DNA from: Apostichopus japonicus
Taxonomy: Eukaryota > Echinodermata > Holothuroidea > Aspidochirotida > Stichopodidae
DNA: 64,000 nucleotides
Assembly: GCF_037975245.1 (NCBI RefSeq)
Contig: NC_092563.1
Span: 12,142,001-12,206,000, forward strand
Direction of reading: 5' to 3'
Below the pieces are notes generated by a model. The model was given only the letters and a program-made list of their open reading frames with translations. It was not told the DNA's origin and searched no databases. Shown here piece by piece: positions 31,361 to 42,515 of this stretch. How positions within the stretch are numbered: the stretch's first letter is position 1; each line of letters starts with the position of its first letter. A program made the position numbers and the translations under genes.

Positions 31361-34300
31361 CTATTGAGATAAAAAAATAATAGAAAATACTTGCATAAGA
31401 AAAGTGAGTGCATGTAACTGTGGAAAAATTCTGAAATAACTTTTGAAAGAACAAAGAAAGTGTTCCTTCATGTCTTTACTATACTGTGTTTTTCCATTTT
31501 CCTGTATAGGTCTGGTGGAGGGAGGGCTTCCTTTATGTTTTTACTATACTGTGTTTTCCCTTTTCCCGTACAGGTGTTGTGGGGGGGGGGGTGGGCGAGG
31601 TGTTCTTTTATGTCTTTGCTATACTGTGTTTTCCCTTTTCCCATATAGGTGTGGTGGGGGGGGGGGAGGGCGAGGTGTTCTTTTATGTCTTTGCTATACT
31701 GTGTTTTCCCTTTTCCCGTACAGGTGTTGTGGGGGGGGGGGAGGGCGAGGTGTTCTTTTATGTCTTTGCTATACTGTGTTTTCCCTTTTCCCGTATAGGT
31801 GTGGTGGGGGGGGGGGAAGGGCGAGGTGTTCCTTCATGTCTTTACTATACTGTGTTTTTCCATTTCCTGTATAGGTGTGGTGGGGGGGGGGAGGGCTGGG
31901 TGTTCCTTCATGTCTTTACTATACTGTGTTTTTCCATTTTCCTGTATAGGTCTGGGTGACAGAGGGGAGGGGTTCCTTTATGTCTTTACTATACTGTGTT
32001 TTTTCATTTTCCCCGTATAGGTCTGGTGGAGGTAGGGGGGGTGTTCCTTTATGTCTTTACTTTACTGTATTTTCCCTTTTCCCATACAGGTCTGTTGTGG
32101 GGGGGGTGGGGAGGTGTTCTTTATGTCATTACTACGATGTGTTTTTTCTTATCTAGATCTTAAGTGCAAGTGCATAACTGCTTTCAAATTCTTTTTATTT
32201 AGATGGCAGCAACAATATAGTACTATGCATGTACTGTATGTAAGCATCACACTCCAACTAGGTAAACTGGATAAAAGCACAAAATGTAAGGAATAAATGT
32301 GAGAACTACAGCCTTCATTCCTGTTTCAGCACAGTAAGATTAACCATACGACAAGGCTAGTTTGGATATTATACAAGGGATGACTCTCGGCCCTCTCAAG
32401 TCAACACCATTCTGAGCAATCTCCACATTCCAACCTCATTCTCTATCCCCCCCCACCCCCCTTTCCTTCCCCATAACTCCTACTTCACTGATACTGACAA
32501 TTACAATGTAAGCCCAGTAACACTTGCATAGTGCCCTGAATCACTGACTATTCCAATTGGGACTACCAATCAAACACAGGGTTAGACAGTGGTGATTCAG
32601 ATTTTATTCAAGTATTTCACCTTACCATATGAACAACCTCTGCAACATCTTGAAAGATCATACTCCTCAAGAAAAAATGAACTTTTCAAACTTTCAACTC
32701 ATCAAGAAAACCGTTAATTTACTCAAACTTGAATTCAACCAGAAATGTTTGAAAACAGGTGAAAAGTACTCAAGTACAACAAGATTGGGAGAGGAAATCT
32801 AACACATCCCTTGCCCCCTGGTAAGATGGTTTACTTACTCATATTATGTCAAGAATAATGAGAAAATATGTCACAATATACATGTGTAGAAACATTACCC
32901 TCTAGATCAGGGGTTCCCTAACTGGAGTGCATGAAACCCCAGTGGGTGCGTGAGTCCATCCCAGGGGGTTCGTGAGACGTTTCTGAAAGTCAAACTAGAG
33001 TACTTTTTGTTGAACTAAAATCTAATATATCATATAATTTAGTAATGTACAAAAGTCGTACCTATAGACAAACTCTTTTCGCATTCCATAAGCATATGTT
33101 GCCATGGTAGTACCGTACCGTGCATGTGATAAATAGCTGAATTATGAAACAGACACAGGCTGCATGACTTGCTGAAGTTGGTGTATGCATGACAGTACGT
33201 TGTGAAGATAACAAGCTGATCTGATCTTGAAGTTTCCAAATAAATATTTGTTCGTCTCTTGGTTTTTTTTTCATTACAATAATACACTATGAACTTGATC
33301 TTTTACAAAGCATTGTAATGCGTGTTATAGTATAATAATGACTCAGATAGTGTCTCGAAAAGTTGGGGGTTCGTGAACAATTCTGACATCCACAGGGGGC
33401 TTGTGGGAGGATAAAGTTAGGAAAACCCTTCTCTACATAGTAATATCACTGTGGTGAAAAGTGTAACAATTCTGTACCTTATCTGACGGGCATGTGAATC
33501 TAAAGTAGTCTGTATCCTCTGGTCATCTTCGTGATTCCCACTAGCCTGCCAGTAAATTCTACAGGTGCTCATGTCCCCCGTCAAACGGACCTGGAAGAGA
33601 GATTTAACATATCGATTAGCCAACGCATTCCATTCAAGATAAAATAACAATATAATATCAAGATATAATGATATAATTTAGCTAATTATACTCCTAACGA
33701 TGGGTTAGGCATTCGACCTTTAACATCTGAGATTTTGTTGGTAACGTAATCTTTGCAATAGAAGCTAACGAAGAACACATATTACGAACAATCTGCAATT
33801 ACTAGAATGTAAGCAGAGCATCAAGGTGATAACTGAGGCCTGATTTTTACAAGTGTTTTTAAGACTATTAAAAATAACTTTCAACATCTAGCTGATGCAC
33901 TTCTTGAACAAGGTCAACCAGCTTGTTGTCTCCAAGCCTTTCACTTTCTTAAGAAATTCACACTGGTCTATCTATCACTCAGTGTAATTATAGTCAACCC
34001 TTGCAAGGAATACATTACACTTCACACTTATATAAAATTCAAGCAAGAATAACTAAGATGTAAACTGTTTGTCCGTACAGTTGCATATGTGTAGAGTTAA
34101 CTGTCATCTGGCTTATTTACATATATAATGTTACCTGTCTTCTAATATATATGTACAATAATATTTTATCTGTATACAGTTTAATTCATAAAGTATGGTC
34201 ATATGTTATCTGGTATAGTTACCTATATATCATGTTACCTGTCATCTGGTATATTTACATGTTTGTATCGTAAGGTCATATATTATCTAGTATATAGTTT

Positions 34301-36892
34301 AGTACATATAAGTATGATCTTATTTTTTTTGTTATATATAGTTATATACGTAATATTACCTCTTACCTGTTAGTTACATACATTTCAAGTTACCTGATAT
34401 CAGTGGCATAACCAGGGGGTTGAGAGTGGTTGGAGCACAGGAGCCTTAGGGGCCCCAAAGATAAAAAAGGTCACACAGCATACTATGTTCAAAAGTAACC
34501 TCAGTTCTCCTCATGTTACTTCGTAGAAGGCAGTTAGCCGCCCCCCCCCCCCACCCCCAAGTCTACTATTTACATTGGTTGGTAAAATTTTGAAATTTTC
34601 TTGTCCATTCTAACCAAATGTTTTGAGATATTGATCAGTTTAAATTTTTGAAGCATGTAAGCTAATATTAGCTGCAGTGATTTACAAAATCATCATTGTC
34701 ACATTAAATTCATTCATTTTCCATGAAGAGGTATGTAAATGTAGAACAAAAGGATCTATTCTTCTCGGACAGGGTCGATAATAACCAAGAAAGGTAGGAG
34801 CTATGTTTGGCATATTTAGTAGTCAGTGTAAATACACCTTCCAAGAATCTCAAATTTCTCTGGAGCAACCTCAACTGGTGTTGGTTTAACAAATGTATTT
34901 ACAACTGTGCAAACAAGTAGAATTTGCTTTTTTTTTATTATTATTATTTTTTTATTATTGTCATTTTTAATGAGGGTAGTCCTGCTCAGTGCAGAGCACT
35001 CCTTTTCATTTAATGTGATTGTTTCCAGCTTCATATTAACTGCAATGAAATTTGTTTTTTTTTCCTTGTGTATATCTTTGAGTAACATGGTCAAATATAA
35101 AAGCTGCAGGGTTTACTCCAAGCTTTGAAACATCGTTCAGGACTAGCAGCCCATGCCATTTGGTCATGCCATCTCCTCGGCCGTTGATGTGTCTCCCATT
35201 CTGACGTCATTTCAGTGGCCACCCCATAACTGACATGACCAATCCCACAGCTTACATCACCTCTAAATAAACTTACAAAATTATGTCCTCTGATGCAATA
35301 AAGACCACGAGCTGTTCTTTCCATCAAATGAGGTAAATGCTTAGACAAGCCAATGTTTATAATTGTTTGTAGATACTAGTCTTTTATCAACCTTACCCCA
35401 ACGATGGACACCTGGAGATCTTGTAGCTCCTGACTGATAACGCCAGAGTTCATAATTGTTTGTACATACTAGTCTTTGATCAACCTTACCCCAACGATGG
35501 ACACCTGGACATCTTGTAGCTCCTGACTGATAACACCAGAGTTCATAATTTGGTCCACATGCTCGTGAAGAATGGTATTATAGGTCTTCAGTTTAACACT
35601 TTCCTCTGGTCCCATCATCTTTGCACCTGTCCTTTGTCTGGGTGGATGATTCACCTACAAGTGTCAATGAAGCAGGGTATATTATGAGTGTGATTGACAC
35701 TTACAACACACAGAATGGTTAAATACTGTATGTCTGGCATATAACAGGACCAAACAACATTGCAATATTAGCAACAGTACTTCCTCAAGGGAAACTTTTT
35801 CAATTTTTTTTAAGACTCACATGATGCATACAAACCAATTCTCTGAGACACCAAAGCATAACTAACTGCAAGGAGGGAATATACGAAAATGGTGATTTTT
35901 TTTTACAAAATACACATCCATAAGGAGCTGTAGAAGTACTGTAACAGGCTTTTCACTTTTCCACCTGAACTTGATTGCACATCTTACCCTTTTCACAGTT
36001 ATTACTTACCATACTACCAAGCTGTGTGTGTGATACTGCATCAAAAGAATATTTGTGCCTGCATGAAGAAGATATAAATAAAAACAATTTTTCAGTCGTA
36101 ACACCATCTATAATAAGAAGAGCTCTAACTTCTTTCCTACTCTCCACGAATGAAACTTGTAAATCTGAAATGGAAGACAATCAACCAAAGACATTGTAGG
36201 GCCATTGTCACTAACATGTGGCTATTACTATATAATCTCATATGCTGTAGATTTTATGCAAATTTATAGCATATGATTGATAACATTACCGACATTCGGG
36301 GTCTTCTTATCTCAGTATGGTGCGGTCCAGTCCTGTCCATAATATCCCGCTAGATGTACACTACTGTAGGACTTGTAGAATGTTACTCTTCCAAGTATAA
36401 AATTAATAAACTTGAAAAGCGTTCCTTCCATGTTATGGCTGAATTATACATGGAAAGTTAATTTCCCTTTGTGGATAGAGAAAGTTTGGTAAAAGAGATA
36501 CAACTTCCCCTTCCCTCCATATCACCTTCCCAACCTCTGGCAAAGTAAATGAGTCAGCCAAGCAATTCATATTTAGTAAATATTGAATTTCATTAAAAGG
36601 AGCTGAATAGGTTACTAGTGTGTGAAGTTTATTATACACAATCTTACTACAATGTGCTCACTTGGAATGCAAGGAATCAAGAAGTACAAACTTACTTGTT
36701 TTTTTCCAGTAGCCTTTGTAAGTGTTTATCTACTTTTCTTTGCGGGGATCTGCGACTGTATGTATTGTTGCTGGTACAAAGGGTAGCTCTTGCGATGTCT
36801 TTGGTACTGTCCAACACTTTGATGTGACTAAATTTACATTGATTGGAGATCATGGTGAGGTGGCTGAAATGCCTGAGCATTTTGGCTAACAT
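30856..36892 (-). CDS. RBFA: Mitochondrial ribosome-binding factor A (RBFA), five exons
   Basis: Model on the minus strand: 36892-36696, 36058-36010, 35654-35490, 33590-33478, 31360-30856. All junctions are GT-AG and keep phase, giving 342 residues, about the length of animal RBFA. RBFA binds the small mitochondrial ribosomal subunit and acts in 12S rRNA 3'-end maturation. Residues 1-50 are rich in Arg/Lys/Ser/Thr with few acids, as in a mitochondrial presequence. Residues about 100-210 form the RbfA KH-like domain: VISQELQDVQVSI, then DMSTCRIYW, then HELINHRVLGKIPQIAFLQE. LNQNEIHSQIKLLK matches the post-domain helix of animal RBFA. The tail is alternately basic and acidic (KRRQKGR, then DEELLDEDD, ending KRRR). 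TTTTTAG just before the start codon looks like an acceptor, so a 5' untranslated exon may lie upstream. The next ATG, four codons in, is an alternative start. Confidence 0.88.
31451..32165. repeat. 75-bp minisatellite with poly-G runs, about ten units (RBFA intron 4)
   Basis: Ten copies of a roughly 75-bp unit. Each has TATGTCTTTnCTATACTGTGTTTT, a pyrimidine stretch, GTATAGGT and then a plus-strand G run, up to about 12 bases and shorter or interrupted in the outer copies. Anchor positions of the ATACTG core: 31482, 31546, 31621, 31696, 31771, 31847, 31921, 31991, about 32061 and 32133. The open frames across it reflect repetition, not a gene. It starts about 90 bases upstream of exon 5 in transcript sense. 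Confidence 0.93.
32900..33438. mobile_element. hAT-type MITE in RBFA intron 4
   Basis: The element at 32908-33430 (523 bp) starts CAGGGGTTCCCTAAC and ends with an imperfect reverse complement of it (right end read inward: AAGGGTTTTCCTAAC, 12 of 15 matching). It is flanked by CTCTAGAT and CTCTACAT, an 8-bp target-site duplication with one mismatch, as expected for hAT. Subterminal GGGGGTTCGTGAG-type G-rich motifs occur at both ends. It begins 40 bases past the exon 4 donor. Confidence 0.65.
33478..33590 (-). CDS. RBFA: RBFA coding exon 4
   Basis: 113 nt, acceptor TCTCTTCCAG, donor GTACAG, phase 2 at the 3' end. It encodes VRLTGDMSTCRIYWQASG and IQTTLDSHARQI, the core of the RbfA domain. Confidence 0.9.
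34080..34400. repeat. Diverged AT-rich minisatellite in RBFA intron 3
   Basis: Imperfect recurrences of GTTACCTGTCATCTGGTATA and TTTACATATATA-like motifs. Units are too diverged to count cleanly. Confidence 0.5.
34951..35008. repeat. Interspersed repeat fragment, copy A
   Basis: About 58 bp (TTTATTATTGTCAT, GGGTAGTCCTGCTCAGTGCAG, CTTTTCA) closely matching 50763-50822 in the other gene's intron. It lies in RBFA intron 3. I cannot name the family. Confidence 0.65.
35361..35546. repeat. 93-bp tandem duplication of RBFA exon 3 end plus donor
   Basis: 35361-35453 and 35454-35546 are 93-bp direct repeats with four mismatches (about 96% identity). The copy at 35454-35546 includes the true 3' end of exon 3 with its GTAAGG donor; the other lies inside intron 3 with an intact donor but no acceptor. 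Reading through to the distal donor meets an in-frame TAG, so the proximal donor is likely used. Confidence 0.92.
35490..35654 (-). CDS. RBFA: RBFA coding exon 3
   Basis: Fifty-five codons, phase 0, acceptor CACTTGTAG, donor GTAAGG. It encodes the first helix and strand of the RbfA domain (KTYNTILHEHVDQIM, SQELQDVQVSIVG). The last 57 nt and the donor are duplicated downstream in the intron. Confidence 0.88.
36010..36058 (-). CDS. RBFA: RBFA coding exon 2 (49-nt micro-exon)
   Basis: A 49-nt exon between acceptor CTTCATGCAG and donor GTAAGT. It was found because exon 1 ends in phase 2 and exon 3 begins in phase 0; this exon repairs the frame exactly. It encodes HKYSFDAVSHTQLGSM, placed like the Trp-Tyr-Glu-Ser-Pro segment of vertebrate RBFA. 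Confidence 0.75.
36696..36892 (-). CDS. RBFA: RBFA coding exon 1 (targeting region)
   Basis: 197 nt from ATG at 36892 to donor GTAAGT (36695 downwards), ending in phase 2. It encodes the putative mitochondrial presequence and RSPQRKVDKHLQRLLEKN. Confidence 0.8.
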
Positions 36893-38965
36893 CAGAAAGT
36901 CTAAAAAGAAAAACAAAACCAATCCTGGGGAAGAAACAGACTGGTATTAGAAAATTTGCAAGGATTGTTCATCACTGTAAAACTAAAACCAAGTAGCACC
37001 TTCATTGCATATTATAGTACAGCAGACAAAAATAACATCAATATTTATATCTAAGAAACTCTGCTTTTTACATTAATCTTCCAAGTTTAATTGAATGAAA
37101 AGTTGGAAGCTACGTATGAAACGAGCAAACTAAATTTTGACAAAAGGCAATAGTATTTTCCTATTCGGACTTGCTCTTTTATACGTTAAACTGAACAACT
37201 TCTCCAGATGACCAGGATGCCAAATTGCTAATTATACATTTTAATGAGATGAAAACCCAATAATCAGTTTTAACATATGATAAAGATACCAACGGCCAAA
37301 ATGCAAAAGAAAAAGAAGGAAATATTAAGCACTTTCCGGGAGTTGTTCATTCATCACAATCACTTCCATTTATACCATACCATAAAGATGATGGAAGGGT
37401 TATTGATGAAGTAAACTAAAAAATTTGATATGTTATGCACAATATGTATTACAGCATCAACTAGAACATTGACCACCAGTAAAATCATCTGACAGCAGAC
37501 CAACTTTTAAGGATTTTTTGCTGGTTGTCCATTGGACAACATCAACATTATGATGAGATTTGTACTTCATTTCAATAGGAGTTCTAAAGCTGATTTTGCA
37601 AGGAAAGACCACATAAAACAAGTGAGCAGACACAGGTTCTGTGAAACAAACAACCTTTGTGCATCATTAGTGCTGTTCACCCAATTAAAATGCTACTTGA
37701 CAATTATTACGGCCAGTGTTTCCTCTAAGAAATTTCCCATTGAGTCAAAATGGCTAATATCTGAACATTTGACTCACCGCCGTCCTGGGGGAGGGGTCTA
37801 AGGGGAGGGGTAAAATTCGGTGGCGAATTATTATATTGAACCAAAGCACAATCCGTCAATGTGTTTCGTGACTCTTCGCGATGTTACATTTTGCCGACAG
37901 TATTTGTACCAGGGGTGAAGCAAGGATTTTCAAAGTTGTGGACAAGACTATCTGAGTGGAGCGCCACCATCGGTTGGCGCGGAGCGTACAAGAACATTTT
38001 TGGTTTTACAAACCCCCCAGATGGCCGGAAACGGCCCTTCCAGAGTGTTCATTCTGGTTCCCTGGCCTCTTGGTAACTTGAGACACCTCATTCCATATCA
38101 CTTTAAAACCCAAAAAACAAATGAGTTAAAATAGTACGTAATTCAATACTACATAATGTATTTAAAATTAGCAAGGTACATGTACAGAGTAAGCCAGTAA
38201 CAACAGGCAACAAAGTGCTGCAGCTCTATTAAGTCTGTTAATCAACGATAAGTTTATTTGACTGTGGAATGTTTCTCAACTGAAATATTATCTGCGTAAA
38301 CGGGTTCTTAACTAAGATCGGGTCCTAGTCATTAGTAGGAATCGCTTTGTGCATATTTATAATGGCACACATAGTACAGCTTTAATAATTCAATTGGTGA
38401 ATTCATAGATATGAAAGTGTGTCACGGCAGTACAACACTATATTACGTATACAACGTAACCAAAGGTTAGCATATTTTACAATCGAAGCGTTCTCTTTCT
38501 GACATTGAAATGCTAATTAAAGTTGAAATGATTTACCACGCAGTAGTGGAACCCATACTAACAGTAAACTTAGTTTACCCATGTCTTAATCTCTTCTTGA
38601 GAAGTTGGCAATATTGGTTATTACATTCATAAAACATAAAAATGCACCATACTTCATACCTTCTTGTCTCCAAACGTCTTACAAGAGAAGCTGGTTACGA
38701 AAAAATTGTACCGAATTCAGGACTTTGGAGTCACCTGCACTGGAAATTACTGGGAGATAGCGATAATGTGTGTTACTGTTTACTGTTAGGCATGAAGACG
38801 CATACTCATGGTTGACCTGCCATATAAAACATGCGTCAAAACTTCGTATATCTAATAACATGGTTTTATAACTCCCAGGTCAGGCTGGCTATAGTGTGAG
38901 TTATCGTCATCATAATGTTGCTGTAAACACCTAAACACTTTTAGGCACACTATCCAGAATCTCCT
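36893..38965. other. RBFA upstream region
   Basis: The RBFA promoter or a 5' untranslated exon is expected here, but nothing is decisive. The stretch from about 37690 (CAGTGTTTCCTC) to 38080, with G-rich runs and a GATGGCCGGAAACGGCCC palindrome-like motif, looks repeat-derived; its longest plus-strand open frame (71 codons) resembles nothing I know. Confidence 0.3.
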
Positions 38966-39628
38966 ATGGGGACTGAATCAACACCCAGAAGATCCCTTCG
39001 CAGTAGACCCCCACCCGTGACTATTCATGCTACAGTAAGAATGCATGAAAGCTGCATTGGACTATAGCTGAGCATCCGCGCTAAACATTCTTGTAGTTGT
39101 GTACTGTAGTTCCGAAACTGTAGATAAATTTTGCGCTTTCTGCTCTCACAGTTCCAGGCTAATATTGATCCCAAATGACCTCTGACCTCCACAAAAATAT
39201 TCTTACATACAAATATAGGGTATGTGGAAGGAATATGCCCGTCTCAACCTTGAAATAGGCTATAGTACGTACCATATCACAATCTTGATTTTAACCTATA
39301 ATTATAACTTTTTGGTCTAAATATGCCTCAGAAAACTTTCTTATGTCTTAACTTTCTAAAAGTTTGTGCTTGGGTAGGTCTCCCTGCCTCCCTATGTGGG
39401 AGGCGACTTCAACAATATTATACCCTTATAGCTTTAAAAATCCTGGGTCCAGTTGCATGTGCCTCTTTCATAAGTTGCCATAACCATGCCTAAATATAAC
39501 CCCCTCACCTTGAAAATCATAAGTACGCGACACTGCTCATGGAATGGCTTTTTTTAAAGAATGCACAAGTGGGCTGGGTGCGAGGACGGGTGGGGAGAAT
39601 AAAAATATAGACCTTAACTCACTTGATA

Positions 39629-40142
39629 GAATTTTTTAGTTTTATATCGAAATTTCGGCTATTTTAGTAAGATCTCCAAGCAAGTTTTCCGACTGAGTAT
39701 TGTTGTGTTTGTTCGTTTTGAAAAAAAAAAAAAAAATCGGAGTTAATTACGTAAAGGGTATTTTCCCTACTCATGTCATGTGATAATCATTGTCCAATCA
39801 TAAGTATAATTCCAGTATAATTCCAGTTAACATGAACAAGTTGAAATTTCGACGTTTATTTCGAAATATATCATATACAGGGAACGTCCAAGGGCTGCAT
39901 GTCAAATGCCCCCCCCCCCCCAACTCACACACACACAAACATACGCACTTAGGGTGGAAATAACTTAGCTATATTGGGAAATTTGTGATAAATAGTCAAT
40001 ATTTGCAGATGAAACATTGAAATGTCGAAATAAACGTCGAAATTTCAACTTTTTCGTGCTAACTGCAACTCTACTCAGTCGGAAAACATCGAGATCTTAC
40101 TAAAATAGCCGAAGTTTCGATATAAAACTAAAACTAAAAAAA
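39629..40142. mobile_element. Fold-back (inverted-repeat) element
   Basis: The right arm (about 40016-40142) is the near-exact reverse complement of two left-arm blocks: 39631-39700 (TTTTTAGTTTTATATCGAAA, TTCGGCTATTTTAGTAAGATCT, TTTTCCGACTGAGTA) and 39826-39870 (CAGTTAACATGAACAAGTTG, AAATTTCGACGTTTATTTCG). The left arm is interrupted by about 110 bp with a poly-A tract and a TA-rich stretch. No coding capacity. Confidence 0.75.
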
Positions 40143-42269
40143 GATATATTTGAGATAGATCATTGAAATTCCGTTATTTTTAAAAAAAATCTGTCATTAT
40201 TTTTTGTTAAATAATGAACATATATCTTTACTTCCGGTGATCAGACGGGGGAAAACTGTGCAAGAGGAGAACGCGGGAGCACAGTGTGTTAGGGGAAGGA
40301 GAAGCCCCGCGGTTAATATGTTACAATAAAACAAAAGGTCCTTGCTCATAACGTGTAACCTAGACATGTCATCTCATCCTGGACCATAACCCGAACAATT
40401 TGGACATACATCTTCAAATGATGTGTAGGGATGTATAGGGATGTATAGGGATGTTATAGCATGCTCCATCGATTTTCATCGTTCTGACCATTTTAGTGGC
40501 ATTTATCTAATTAGAACTCTGTTGTGCGCGGAACGGTGGTGTCTTACTCTGCAACGACAAATATTTCAAAGCACAAAGTTGCATGACACCTTTGCAACCC
40601 CAGGCGTGGAGGAATATAGTTTCACTGTGTTTATCGTATGTCGCAACTGTATAGTAACTGAAAAAGATTGGGTTCATCATGGAGCTCGACAATTAAATGT
40701 ACCAAGCTATAAATTAAACAAAATTCTGTGAAGTTAGTACGGTGTTTCCGCAGTGTATAACGAAGCACACATTCTCCACTAGGTGTATTCAGGCAAACGT
40801 ACAACAGTTCACGCGACAGGAACTTGGAAGCCTTTCATATATCGAACACTTTTTAAGAAATGTGTTTTAAATTTATTCTTTACTGAAATTAATCAGTTAT
40901 ACACAATAAGACTGATCGCTGCCATGTCTATGCGTTATGATAACGGAAAAGTAATACTGTACGTGTGGTTAGTATACGCTTCTGTAGGAACCTACCAGAC
41001 CGAGGTACGGCTGTCCAGGGTGTTGTTATTTGGTCTATCAGGCTTACCAGCTGCCACATGTGCCAGGGATTTGCAATTCTAAATAGCAGTACCACATCAC
41101 CCAAGATCCTGCAAAAGCTTCGTGTAGTTTATGTTGTGCGGGTTGCCTACCAGTACTAATACTAGTAGTTAGATGAAAATCGCATTGTTTGAGAGTTTTG
41201 CAGGAAAATATTAGCAAGAGTTAAACTATCGATACAATACACCACGAGTGTTTTCATACCGCAGGATCTATACTTCATCTTTCAAGAAAATCTTTCGGTT
41301 ATTTGCCTAAGGAAACACTTTCAAAAGGTAGGCATCAGTTGGTCCCTATTTTCAGGGAAATCAGTGTATTGGCTTGGCGTTTGGGTTTCGTGGTGTTGCT
41401 TAGCAGTATATACAGTATACCACCTGTACTAATGCAGTTATTGAGGTATTGGTGCATATAATAGTAGTACTGGTACGTTTTAATCTGTGTAGTTATGAAT
41501 ATTGTATTAGTACTACTAACAAAGGCTAACATACGAAATGCTATCAAGACCAAGGTTTAGAGCTGATGATAACAATGTGCATTTTGTTTTCAATGTCAAT
41601 CGTAAACTAGCTCAGGCATTATAGAATGTCAGTGCAGGGGCAAATCCTGAGAGATGAGAGGGAGGAGCTAGGCGTTACATCTCAGTGAACAGATTTTGGC
41701 ATGTGTTTAGCTTCAGAAATGTATATAGATTTGCTCAAATCAGGTACCATTGGTCTAGTGGAAAATTAAGCATTCTTCTTATGCAATTATTCCATTCTCT
41801 TTACTGGTGTTTTCTTATGCACCACTTGTAGAATAGCCAGAGCGTACAGGTTGATGTCAGTTATCAGAAGCACATGATTTGACTCCCATTCCGTACCTTA
41901 CAGCTCTCTTTCTTTCAAGTTTGACATACATACAGTAGCAGTAAGAATTTGTGAACATTAAAATATATGTAACTTGTATGAAACTTCAGAATGCATGGAG
42001 GACTGATAACAATATTTCATGCAGAATACTACAACAAACAAAAAAGAAAGCATTAAAAACGATCAATCAATACACAGCTGATTTTGAGTTTTGTTTACTT
42101 GTATAGGATAAAATCTTTAAATTGATTTGGAATGTTCCTGGTATGTTTTACATTTTCTGGTTGGATGTTTCATATCATGTTTGTACTGTTTTGTGAATTA
42201 AAATGAGGTTGGGTATCTGCTGTAGAAATCAGGGTCTACTAGGTCTACATTATTTTGCTTAACATGAAC

Positions 42270-42515
42270 CTCTGGAGACTAGCACAAGTGGGCCCTATTT
42301 CTCCTCAACCCTAGATCCAGACTCAGTATGTTGCAATGTTAAGGATCTGGTCCAACCCTCTCTTCTACTTTGGCTGGTAGCCATACTTTCTTGTCACCAT
42401 TCCAGACCCTTACATTGTCACCAGACTACAGTGACTTAAGTGGGTTTCGTTCCCTTATCATGTAGTAATATTTTTGCTTCCTTTGATATTTCTTAAGCTG
42501 ATCTTTGACAGTTCG
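42270..42515 (-). pseudogene. Broken LTR-retrotransposon pol (integrase C-terminus) fragment
   Basis: On the minus strand a frame broken by several stops reads KKYQRKQKYYYIRE, then GDNVRVWNGDKKVWLPAKV, then LRRNRAHL. This is the usual layout of the end of Gypsy-type pol: basic helix with Tyr-Tyr-Tyr, a small SH3-like fold, and the Arg-Arg-Asn-Arg end. No LTRs recognised. Dead fragment. Confidence 0.7.

Noticed and set aside
31443-31959. Gly/Phe/Cys-rich open frames of 126-143 codons
   Set aside because: They arise from the 75-bp G-run repeat in RBFA intron 4, and three overlapping frames look equally open. There are no sensible protein motifs.
35091-35348. 85-codon minus-strand open frame in RBFA intron 3
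   Set aside because: It cannot be joined in phase with RBFA exons and is not needed for the RbfA domain. It may be a repeat fragment but I cannot name one.
40441-41082. Two open frames of 96 and 99 codons
   Set aside because: No motif or conserved pattern. They begin in a short GGGATGTATA tandem repeat and lack convincing splice partners.
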